Origin: Oikopleura dioica
Taxonomy: Eukaryota > Chordata > Appendicularia > Copelata > Oikopleuridae
Assembly: GCA_907165135.1 (NCBI GenBank)
Contig: OU015568.1
Coordinates: 3,604,501-3,668,500 of the forward strand
Direction: 5' to 3'
DNA: 64,000 nucleotides
Under the pieces are notes generated by a model, which did no database searches, was not told the DNA's origin, and saw only the letters and a list, made by a program, of their open reading frames with translations. Both the position numbers and the translations under genes were made by a program. Within the stretch, counting starts at the first letter, position 1. Each line of letters opens with the position of its first letter. Below, in pieces: positions 55,301-64,000 of the stretch.

Positions 55301-56701
55301 GATCAGTGACCATGAGTGTAGGATGGCTTCCGTGGAGGGTGTTCGCATAGCTGCGCAGCCGGGGAATGCCTCTGCCCAGCTTGTTGGGAGCTGGGACTCA
55401 ATGGAAAAGATTGCTCCCCGAGTCCTCAGGAGACAGAGGTGGTATGCTCCGCAGCTGGCATTGATATCAAGAGTAAGGGAAAATATTGGTGTAGAGACAG
55501 AATTTTTTGACGCAATCCTTTTCCTGATCGTTTTTTAATTACTAAAATAGTGAGCGATTGCGTCGTTGGCGACAATACAGTTGAACTTATCGAAGGAACC
55601 TGCAAAGCAGTTAAAAGCCAGGATGGAGCTGAACATATACTTGCAACTGCTCTTAACGAATGCGGAACTTCTGCGCTTCACAAAGGAGACTGCATTATGT
55701 TCTCGGTAAGAAGACATTTTAATTGACAAAGCAAATAAAATTTGTTCAGAATCAAGTGATCTTCACTCCTCCAGAAGTCAACGGACTCATCATTCACAAA
55801 AAAATCGCGGCCCAAGTTGATTGTTTCTTCAATGCAACAGCATCGGCAACGAATACTTACAGAGTTGTTAATGAAACCGAACCAGAACCATTTGGAATTC
55901 AACTCAAGAAAGGATTTTCCCCTAGATCTATCTTGTTTCCTCTAAATCGCCTCTCTCATAAAATGTGATTTTCGGGAAAAAAGAAATCCTTATTAAAGAG
56001 CGTATTTTCGTTAGGCCGACCTCAGGTGACTCCAAACGAATTTCTCACTGATGTCAAAATTTTCAAAAGCGATGACTATAGTGAAGAAACAGAGCTAAGG
56101 ACTGATTTGACATACGAAAATAGGATTATTTTTTCCGTGAAGCTGGATTCAAATCATTTGCAGGATGGAGGTTGGTGAAATGATCTACGGCTCTGTTCGT
56201 GCTGTCAATCCTATCGATGGAATATATTTCATGATAGAGGTAAGATTTAGATGCTTTGACAGTGGAATCCTTCGAAATCCGGCAGCTTTCACCTTGCGGA
56301 TAGACGTCACTGTGTTGTGAATTGAATAGCCAGAGACCGGATCTGAAACAGACCATCATCTGATCCCAGACAGGATATAGAAATGATTCCATCAAGACAA
56401 AAACCGGTTCAGAAAATATTTTTATCCTTCTGATTGATTCTCTTTTTCTTGAATAATATTTCAGTCATGTGCCGTCGTAGATGAAGAGACAGGCCGAGAA
56501 TATTCTTTCATTTCCGACCGATGCCCAAATAGAGCGCTAGATGGGCAGCTTGCTATCCCAGATGCGGAGGAAGTCAGATTCGCTTTTCGAGCGTTCTCGT
56601 TCACGGGAGGAGACGGAAACCAGCTATCCGTCTCGTGCCAAATTCAGGAGTGTTCCATTGAAGATCCTACAAATCCCTGTGAGATAAGCCCTGTTTGCTG
56701 A
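52333..56701 (+). CDS. Secreted or membrane EGF-repeat protein with zona pellucida domain
   Basis: Eleven exons (52333-52894, 53005-53346, 53400-53576, 53663-53905, 54000-55000, 55322-55472, 55551-55705, 55750-55912, 56015-56099, 56164-56239, 56465-56701) give about 1063 aa. Order: an EGF; a unique region; a TIL-like Cys module starting CPFYQYK; about 13 calcium-binding EGFs with repeated (D/N)IDEC and GSFTCxC signatures; an EGF-like Cys knot (GGCSHSCAAGECLC); and a ZP domain (ALNECGTSALHKGDCIMFSN, RMEVGEMIYGSVRAV, CPNRALDG, FSFTGGDGNQLSVSC). ZP proteins polymerise into extracellular matrices; architecture recalls uromodulin and matrix EGF/ZP proteins. No C-terminal membrane helix, and the N-terminal signal exon is missing. 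Three introns (52895, 55913, 56100) fit only GA-AG boundaries. Confidence 0.92.
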
Positions 56702-57221
56702 ATAAATTAAAGTTGTTCTTTGTAAAAATATTCGTTAATTTTTTTTTATTTCTAAAATATCGAATTCGACTACATGACTGTATATGATAAATGTACCTGA
56801 TGATATAAAGGTAGAAACTGATATAGAAATATGACTTCACCATTTTAAAAACCTTCCGCAGGCCCTTTGATCTTTAGCAAGTTAGATTTTATTTAATAAA
56901 AACATGTTTTGTGATAAAAAATCTTTTGTTTGAAAAATGCCGTAGTTATTAATATATTTTATGTTATTATTCGTAAAAATGTATCTTAAAATTTTTATGT
57001 AAGAGTGAAAATCGAATTTCCTGACAAAACCTCAGAAATGCAGAAAAAACAATGCTGAGCATCCTTTGTCTTTGAGACGATAGACAAGGGCGCCCAAGCT
57101 CAATCGCGAAGCTACGTTCCAGTGCTCTTTGGAAGAACATAAAACCCCCCATCCCCAAAGTCAATCGCATCATATTTTGAAGCCCTCGTCCATCGATAGG
57201 TCCCACGATTACGCATCGACG
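56702..57221. other. Intergenic, no gene seen
   Basis: AT-rich 3' flank of the EGF/ZP gene, then a more GC-rich ~150 bp before the peptide gene that probably holds its promoter. Confidence 0.4.
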
Positions 57222-57389
57222 ATGAAAGTTTTCTTCATCTTTGCACTTCTCTCCGTCGCTCTCTCTGCCGCAGTCAACAATTCAAGTCAAGACAGAAAAA
57301 TACACCAGCGAAAAATCGAAGCTGAATTCCTCAGACGACGACAACTTCTCGAAATTTACATGATCAGAAGGCACATGCGACTTTTTTAA
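57222..57389 (+). CDS. Small secreted peptide precursor, type 1 paralogue
   Basis: 55 aa. Signal peptide MKVFFIFALLSVALSAAV, then a charged peptide with AEFLRRRQLLEIYMIRRHMR, alignable with the C-terminus of the peptide at 51333 (shared AExxRRRQ and MR). Single exon. An upstream in-frame ATG at 57129 would bury the signal peptide and is not preferred. Confidence 0.65.
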   Translation: MKVFFIFALLSVALSAAVNNSSQDRKIHQRKIEAEFLRRRQLLEIYMIRRHMRLF

Positions 57390-58004
57390 CCTGTTCTCCT
57401 TATATTCAATAACATAATTGAAATTCAATGAACTCAAATAAAGCATTATTATCGACGACATTCAAATTAAGTCTCAGTTTTAAAATCCTTTGATTGCATA
57501 TGAATGAGCAGCGAAAGGGCTTGCGTGAGCCGCGAAAACCGTTAATTTTGCCCAATTTTTTGGTCGTCTTGATCTTCTTATACTCATCAGGGGTGCTTTC
57601 CACAAAATCTGGGCGTGATAACTGTACCTAAAATAAAACGTGCTCTAAATTGTAGAGCCTACAGACCTTCTGTAGTTAAAAGGACATGCTTAGTGTATTT
57701 GTCATTATCAGCGTGCCCCCTCCTTAATTTTAGTGCTGACTTTCGGTCATTCTGAGGGGTGAGAAATTCTCCCTCAGAAATTAACATAGATTTCAATTGC
57801 GAATGAGAGTTGATTTATTCAATTTTACTGTAATGTACAGAATGAATAAATTTTATATTTGTAACCAAATTTTTCAATTTTCCGCCGCAATGTTCGAATA
57901 TCATGAATCATGATTTATAATGAATTTAATTTGAAAAATATATGTTGTTATTTATTCTCTCAGATTCCACCAAATATAAAGGGCAATAAAAATACAAATG
58001 TGGT
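57390..58004. other. Intergenic, no gene seen
   Basis: AT-rich; it holds 3' ends of convergent genes. Confidence 0.4.
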
Positions 58005-59931
58005 TCAATTCCATAATTGGGTTGTATAAATTTCGAACATTGTCGTATTTCTGGCGACTAGCTCAACTGGTGTCAGTTTCATATTAGATAGATCAACGTA
58101 TATGAACTGGCTTCTGACGGCGTACGATGTATAAATCTGTCCATCATCAATTACTGCTTCGACGTGTTCAAGAAGAAGATTTCCGTCCATTTGAAACCCA
58201 TGGAAGTTAACCAACGGCTCCATCAAATACTTGTTGATAGAACTGATTTCTTTCTCGCTGTATTCATACATAATTTCATCGAGCTTAATCCAGTGACCCT
58301 AAATTTATGGTTTTTAAATTGTGCCATAATTTATGGCCCATAAATAAAGAAAAGTACATTGTACAAACGATGAATATTGATGAATCTTTTGACGTTCAAA
58401 AAATTAATGCCGACCGTGATCAGTAGGAATCCTTGATTGTTTTCGATCACTTCGACGAATGCTTGATAATACTCTTTTGAGAAGGGAATATCATTCGGTA
58501 GTGAATAGTACTAAAAATCTTTGACGAAAAAAAAGACAAGTCGATAATATTTACAGAAGATTTCCAAGGCGAGTCTCCAATTCTTTTCTTTTCGTAAAAG
58601 TCGACTCTCAAATGATCTGACACAAAATTGAAGACGCCCTTATTTGCAATATGAGGTTTCTCTGGGTATATGTTTGTACTTACAAAATGACCATCGAGGG
58701 TCGTGATGCCTTTTATTGCATTTCTGAGAACAGATGTTCCAAAATGAGTGAAAGTCTTCATCGGCTTTCGCTGAGGGATTCGATGGAACTGCCTTTTATC
58801 GGCAAAATAGCAGATATCAGGCTCATGCTGGACACCGCACGCAAAAAAGGTCATTTCCTTGTCCATCAGACCCGCTCCAGTGACGAATAATCCGTGTTCA
58901 ACATCGAAAGGTTGTTTGACCCAAAGCTTCCTGTCTAGCTTGATTGTTTCATTGTCGAACCGATGAATGTACGCATATTGCTCTTCATGTCTGTATTTGA
59001 AAAGATAGCTCTTTCCTTCCATGAAGATTATTTCTAGTTTCTCTGAAGCACCATTGTCTTCAAACGTTTTCAAAGAATGGCCAAAGATCTTCTCTGATTT
59101 TTCATCAAAATTCATGATCATTAAGTATCTATAACTTGATTTTTTCGTTGATTAATTATCAATGATAATAGAAAATAATTAAACCAAAAAACCTTTCATC
59201 TTTTGTGTAGAAATTTTGCTGCCAGGAGAAAGAGGAAGGTCTTTTACTGAAATTTAAGGGTACACATATTAGTGTTCATTTATCCTTGGCGAAGAAGAAG
59301 TCAAACATAAACTGTAGATAAACTTTCAATAAGGAGAAATTAATCTACCCCTGCGTAAAGTTTGAAGTTTGAATAATCATCGGAGTTTCTGTTCTGTAAA
59401 CATTTTTGATGCATTTAAATTTCGGACATGGGCAGCCATTTGGACAATTTTTCTCAAATGGGCAATCTTCTCTTTTAAAAGATCAGATGCAATCCGGCAA
59501 ATCTCCCGGCATTCCTTGAATTGTACCAAATTCCGAGTATCTTCCTGGCAAAGTGCTTCGCAAAGTTTATGGTCCGTTTTCGCGTTATAAATGCACATGT
59601 TTCTGATCGCCTTATTTTCTTTTGGGGAGAAAATTTCAGGGATGACCTTTTTGGCAAGCCGTTTTTGAAAGATTCGAGGCATTCGGAAATATTTGTAATC
59701 AGCGCTGTATGGATTTCCGCAGTTGAAAACAGGTCTTGTGCATTTTCCGAATTGGACCTTTTTAATGCACTTTTTGTATTCAACGACGCAGGCAGAACCA
59801 AAGCTTGGCTTGAATCTCGATCTTTCCAAGCTCAAATAGTTGGAAATCATCATAACCGAGATCCAGAAAAGACTTCCGAGGGTCAAATAAGTTATCTTTT
59901 GTCGCCAAGTACTATTTCCGTGCTTTTTCAT
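58005..59931 (-). pseudogene. Type II membrane protein, left copy of an inverted pair, frameshifted
   Basis: Exons 59349-59931, 59193-59246, 58684-59128, 58555-58638, 58358-58510 and 58005-58298 parallel the gene at 61000-62904. A Lys/Arg-rich start (MKKHGNSTWRQK) leads to one anchor (LTLGSLFWISVMMISNYLSL) and a Cys-rich ectodomain (CVVEYKKCIKK, CEALCQED, CREICR). The conserved Cys block (DCPFEKNCPNGCPC) is one base out of frame near 59473-59480, where an A-run is a base short of the paralogue. Downstream exons stay open and conserved. One extra small exon (59193-59246) is absent from the paralogue. It may be a real frameshift or an assembly error. Family unknown. Confidence 0.65.
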
Positions 59932-60718
59932 TCGAAAGATACTTTTTCGGCGTTTTACTCCTCGTTTTTCTTGAAAGTTGTCGCCAATATGGTCGCCGGA
60001 TTCGATGAGATAATATTTTGCTTTTTCAGAATCGTATCTTTTTATTTTGTAGATTCGTCCCTATTAACAGGGATAGAAAAAATATTTTGTATGAAAATAA
60101 ATTAAAAAATGATAAAATATGTTTTTTATTTATTCATAATTACAGTTATTTTCCTCTTTTGTGGACATTTTTTGTCCCAAATTTTCGAAAAAATGTCCAC
60201 AAAAGTGGGCAAAAGTCTCCAAAAAATGTCCCGCCGTTGGCCCTACGGGGTAGGGCCTTAAATTTTTTTCTTCGATAAATTTTTCTTCGAAAAATGCCAA
60301 ATTTCATCATTGATACGCTTATTTTTTGCCTTTTTTACTATTTTTGGTAAATTAAACTGTAAAAGCCATTGATTTCTTTGAAAAAAACTCCTGATTTAAA
60401 AAAAAAACACCTTTTTTCTTCTTCTTAAATTTTCTCAGCTGAACAAATGTCCACAAAAGTGGAACATTACCCTTGGAAAAATGTCCCACAAAAACCCCTT
60501 AAAATGAAGAAAATGTCCACAAAATTGGGGTCCACTAATATATTTATCTATTATCAATAATAATAAAATTTTTAATAATTAAGAAATATCTGTTTAAAAT
60601 CAATATCTTCTTGTATTGAAAAATATTTCTATCCTAATCTTTGAATGGCAATGAAAACATACAACCTTTTTCATTTTAAATTTGACGCTTTTTTCTCTCT
60701 TTGATGACAGTTTTTGCG
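59932..60718. other. Head-to-head promoter region with TGTCCACAAAA repeats
   Basis: No gene assigned. At least five copies of a TGTCCACAAAA/TTTTGTGGACA motif lie in both orientations from 60160 to 60530, and a GGCCCTACGGGGTAGGGCC near-palindrome at 60239. The minus-strand frame upstream of 59931 still aligns with the paralogue's N-terminal extension but has stops. Confidence 0.5.
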
Positions 60719-60919
60719 CTATTCTCTTACAAAAATAATGAAGATGCTAAGAAGTACTAGTTGCTGAGAAAAAATAGTAAAGATGCTGAGTTTCTGGCGA
60801 GTAGATTTCCAACTGTCAAGGTCTGAAATGGCAGGTGAAGGTTCTTCAGGTTCAAAGCTTGGAAAGCGGGTTTCTGAACTGTTGAATCGTCGAAAATGAC
60901 AATTTTTAGACTCTGACAT
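60719..60919 (-). CDS. Possible tail-anchored small protein
   Basis: 66 codons. A polar N-terminus (MSESKNCHFRRFNSSETR) is followed by a C-terminal hydrophobic helix (SIFTIFSQQLVLLSIFIIFV). Single exon, no homologue, located just upstream of the divergent paralogue. Could be chance. Confidence 0.3.
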   Translation of the reverse strand: MSESKNCHFRRFNSSETRFPSFEPEEPSPAISDLDSWKSTRQKLSIFTIFSQQLVLLSIFIIFVRE

Positions 60920-60999
60920 TTCCTCATGTCTTCGTTAATTTCTCGTTTTTTTGGGTATACGGTACTCTTTTTTGAGATAATAATTATTGAAGAATTGTT

Positions 61000-62904
61000 A
61001 TGAATGTTGAATGCTACTATTGTCGCGCTAAAGGAAAAATTTACAAACTACCAGAATTCGAGACTGCGAGAAATAAACTTTTCTTGATAAAAAATGGAGA
61101 GGATTTCGAACTCAATTTTCAAGAAAAGAGAGAAAAGCGAAGGAAAAGCGTTTTTCGCATGAAAAAGCACGGCAACAGCACTTGGAGGCAGAGGTTAACT
61201 TATTTGAGCCTTGGAAGCACTTTCTGGATTTCAATAATGGTCATCTCGAATGTCCTGAATTTCGAAAGAACAAAATTCAAGCCGAGTTTTGGGTCCGCTT
61301 GCGTTGTCGAGTACAAAAAATGCATCAAAGTCGCGGATTTCGGCGAATGCACCAAAGCGCTTAATAATTGTGGGAACCCCTATCATGATGATTTCAAACT
61401 CTTCAAAATGCCAAAAATTACCAAAAAGGTTTCGATCAAACAATCCGTTCCCGAAAGCTTCAGCGAAAAGGAAAATGTAGCCATTCGAAACATGTGCCTT
61501 TTTAACGCGAAAAAGGATAAGAAACTATGCGAAGTTCTCTGCGAAACTGGTTCTTTTAGAAACTTTCATGAATGCAACGCTATATGCTCAAGTGCATCCG
61601 AATTGTCAAGGAAAGAAGATTGCCCGTATGAGAAAAATTGCCCCGACGGATGCCCTTGTCGGAACTTTCGCTGTAAGAAGAATATTTATAAAACAGAAAC
61701 GCCAATAGTTCTTCAAACATCAAGATATGAAACGACTTACAAGTATGGATATGCTACGTTTGAATTGGCTGAAAGGTAGGGGCCCTACCTTTCCGGACCC
61801 TACCGTAGGGCTAAACACTTTTTCCTTCAGTTGCCTCAATTTAAATTCTAGTTATCGACATGTTCTACTGATCGAATTCAACAAAGACTCGAGAAAAATT
61901 GTCGGAACTAGAATAAAGACCTTCAATTACGACACTTACGAAACGTTCCAAATAATATTCATGCAAGGGAAACACTTACTCTTTCAATATAAAAGAAGAG
62001 CGCCCTTTGCGTATGTTCATCAAGTCAACGAAGACAACATTGAGCTCAAAATGCAAATAGCTGTTAGTGAGCCATTTTACTTCAATACCGGATATTTTAT
62101 CACCGGTGCCGGAAAAGTCGGTGTTGGGAATGAAATGAGCATTTTCGCCTGCGGGGTTGACTCTGATCCGGATGTTTGCTATGTTGCTTACTCGAGTAAA
62201 TTCAAACGAACAGCTTTTCGAAAGCCTGCCAAGACGTTTGCTTTCGGAGACCTTCAGTTGAAAAATTCGGTGAAAGGCTTTACTACCCACGATGGTTATT
62301 TCGTATGTCATTAAAAAAAACAAGAAAAAGAACTATTTTTAGGCCGTCTTTAATTTCGTTTCCGACCATTTGAGAATCGACTCTTATCAGAAATCAAACG
62401 ACGGAAAGTCTCCATGGATGTCTTCTTTTTATACAATACCAAAAAATATGCCTCGTTCGAAAAGATTTTATCAAGCCTTTGGAGAACTTATTATAGATGA
62501 TCAAGGAATTCTCATGATCACAGTTGGGATCAACGATCTGCTAATCAAAAGATGGATAAATATTCATCGTCTCTACTCTGTAAGTCAATCTCTTGTAATC
62601 AAGATCGAACAAGGGAGGAAAAATTCAGGGCATTTGGATCAAGCTCGACGAAATATTCTTCCCATTCAATGCGAAGCAACAGTATTTGATGATGAATTCA
62701 ATTACCTTCATGTCCGATATCGATGCTTTCTCTATCGATGGAAACTTGCTACTCGAGACAATAAGCTATCCATTCGCAGGAAGCATGAGTGAAAGAAGCA
62801 CATTTGTTTATGTAGATATTCTGAATTTGGACTGGATTCCCGTCGAGCTTTCTTCCCCGAATGCCAAGATTTTCGATGAGTACACGACTAAGATATGGAA
62901 ATGA
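61000..62904 (+). CDS. Type II membrane protein with Cys-rich ectodomain, right copy
   Basis: Four exons (61000-61775, 61831-62302, 62343-62579, 62629-62904), about 586 aa, intact. A cytoplasmic basic segment precedes the anchor (YLSLGSTFWISIMVISNVLN), a first Cys-rich module (ACVVEYKKCIKVADFGEC, CEVLCETG, DCPYEKNCPDGCPC), then a long beta-rich region with few Cys (FITGAGKVGVGNEMSIFACG, DPDVCYVAY) ending FDEYTTKIWK. The repeated pattern of short strands could be a propeller, but I cannot assign one. Introns are 40-55 nt. Paralogue of the minus-strand gene at 58005-59931. Extracellular role unknown. Confidence 0.8.
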
Positions 62905-63500
62905 GAAATTTTTTCTGGATTTCTCTTCTCCAAATATCGAAGCCATAATTTTTGATCAAATTTGACATATGCTAATTAACATCTAAGATGAGTAGGGGGT
63001 CCACCGTGGGAAAATCGATTTTTTAGCATCCTCTTATAGAGATGAATGATACATCAATGGAAAGCTTATGATCCACTGATCATTTTAACATATGACTCGG
63101 GGTCATAAGAGGTCACATGAGGTCAACTGAGGTCAAAATATGATTTTTCTGAAAGCTGATTTTTATTAGGGCTTTCATGCATGAAATTGATCGCTGATGA
63201 TCACTGATCATTAAAATCGGTATAAAAACTTCATCCGGATCAATCTTGATCCATCAGAGTGAAAAAATTAAAAATTCGAAAATCGTAAATTTCACTGATA
63301 AAACTCTTCTACTACTGTTTTTTATTCAATAAAAACTTGTTATTATTTGTCCAATTTTGGATTTTTTTCCTTTTTTTCTAATTCTTAATATGATCCCCTG
63401 AGGGCAATGCCCTGAGGCAATTTTGTGCCCAAGTGAATTTATTGCAAGTTTCATCGAACACGCAAAGAAGTTACTACTTAATAATCAGAATTTTGTGAAT
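62905..63500. other. Intergenic, no gene seen
   Basis: A few TGATCACTGATCATT-like palindromic pieces lie at 63195-63215, with GAGGTCA repeats at 63100-63140. No coding signal. Confidence 0.4.
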
Positions 63501-63770
63501 TTAAAAAAATGAACATTTTTTTTCTAGAACACCCAAATAGAAAGCCATAACAGCAAAAATCAGTAAATTCGCTTCAATTTTCGTGAAAAAACAATAATCG
63601 TGCTCACATAGCTCCCGCAAGGGTGTCTGTGGTAAAAGCTCCTTTGATGGCATAGTTCCGAGAGCTTTTAGATAAGCAGCAGCTATCTGTGCACCACCGA
63701 CGGCGGCTCGCAAAGCAACAGCTTGAGTCGTCACCCCCTCATGCCTTCGAAGGATGATCCCCTGGTTCAT
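63501..63770 (-). CDS. Possible 89-aa protein
   Basis: An open frame starting MNQGIILRRHEGVTTQ, Ala-rich (AVALRAAVGGAQIAAAYLKA), with a C-terminal hydrophobic segment (LLIFAVMAFYLGVL). No homologue recognised; it abuts the 55-bp repeat. Low confidence. Confidence 0.3.
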   Translation of the reverse strand: MNQGIILRRHEGVTTQAVALRAAVGGAQIAAAYLKALGTMPSKELLPQTPLRELCEHDYCFFTKIEANLLIFAVMAFYLGVLEKKCSFF

Positions 63771-63821
63771 TCTTGGCTAGCATAGGAAGCTTCTTTAGGG
63801 AGCAAGCCTCTTGGGGAACAA

Positions 63822-63966
63822 ACACGGACCAAAGAGTCAAGGCTGGAAGGCCTCTAAAGACAAGGGAGGGCTCTTAACACGGACCAAGGCGTCAAGGCTG
63901 GAAGGCCTCTAAAGACAAGGGAGGGCTCTTAACACGGACCATAGTGCCGAGGCTGGAAGGCCTTGG
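63822..63966. repeat. 55-bp tandem repeat, ~2.6 copies
   Basis: Unit starts ACACGGACCA and includes AGGCTGGAAGGCCTCT and GAGGGCTCTTA. Copies at about 63822 and 63877 and a partial one at 63932. The array may continue outside the window. Confidence 0.9.
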
Positions 63967-64000
63967 AAAAAACAGAACAAGACGCAATCAATTAAGTCAC

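Overview
The window is animal nuclear DNA, most likely from a larvacean tunicate (Oikopleura or a close relative). The evidence is dense protein genes with many 32-60 nt introns, clear animal genes (UPF1, septin-7, SH2, PAPS sulfotransferase, EGF/zona pellucida), many small secreted proteins, and four introns whose reading frames fit only a GA-AG boundary. Non-GT donors of this kind are reported for Oikopleura. The species call is inference.

Layout. 1-2.9 kb: an Asp/Tyr-rich secreted protein running off the left edge, a secreted protein built of a 7-residue repeat, and a sulfotransferase. 3.07-4.07 kb: a non-autonomous transposon filled with GCTCA repeats. 6.1-10.3 kb: UPF1. 10.3-15.7 kb: no convincing gene, but two inverted-repeat elements. 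15.7-19.1 kb: septin-7 type gene. 20.2-23.6 kb: a PLA2-like pseudoenzyme, an SH2 protein, a small secreted protein and an EGF protein. 24.2-28.3 kb: three tandem type II membrane proteins with a C-type-lectin-like region. 29-30.7 kb: a small secreted protein and a two-lectin-domain gene.

31.05-50.15 kb is an apparently complete Polinton/Maverick of about 19.1 kb. It has ~445 bp terminal inverted repeats beginning AG and a perfect 6-bp target duplication (GAGTCT). It encodes a packaging ATPase, a DDE integrase, an adenain-like protease, a capsid-like protein, a DNA polymerase B fragment and a cluster of one- and two-pass membrane proteins, several of them with introns. It is decaying: a stop in the integrase, a frameshift in the protease, no polymerase motifs B or C, and a hAT-type MITE inside another gene. 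It sits in what was a 43-nt intron of a minus-strand four-pass membrane protein gene whose exons lie on either side (50.7-50.2 kb and 31.0-30.7 kb), so that intron is now 19.1 kb.

50.7-64 kb: small secreted peptides, two of them related; a large EGF-repeat plus zona pellucida gene; a head-to-head pair of paralogous type II membrane protein genes, one with a frameshift; and a 55-bp tandem repeat at the right edge.

Exon positions come from reading splice sites and codon phase by eye; most should be exact, but a few may be off by one or two bases.
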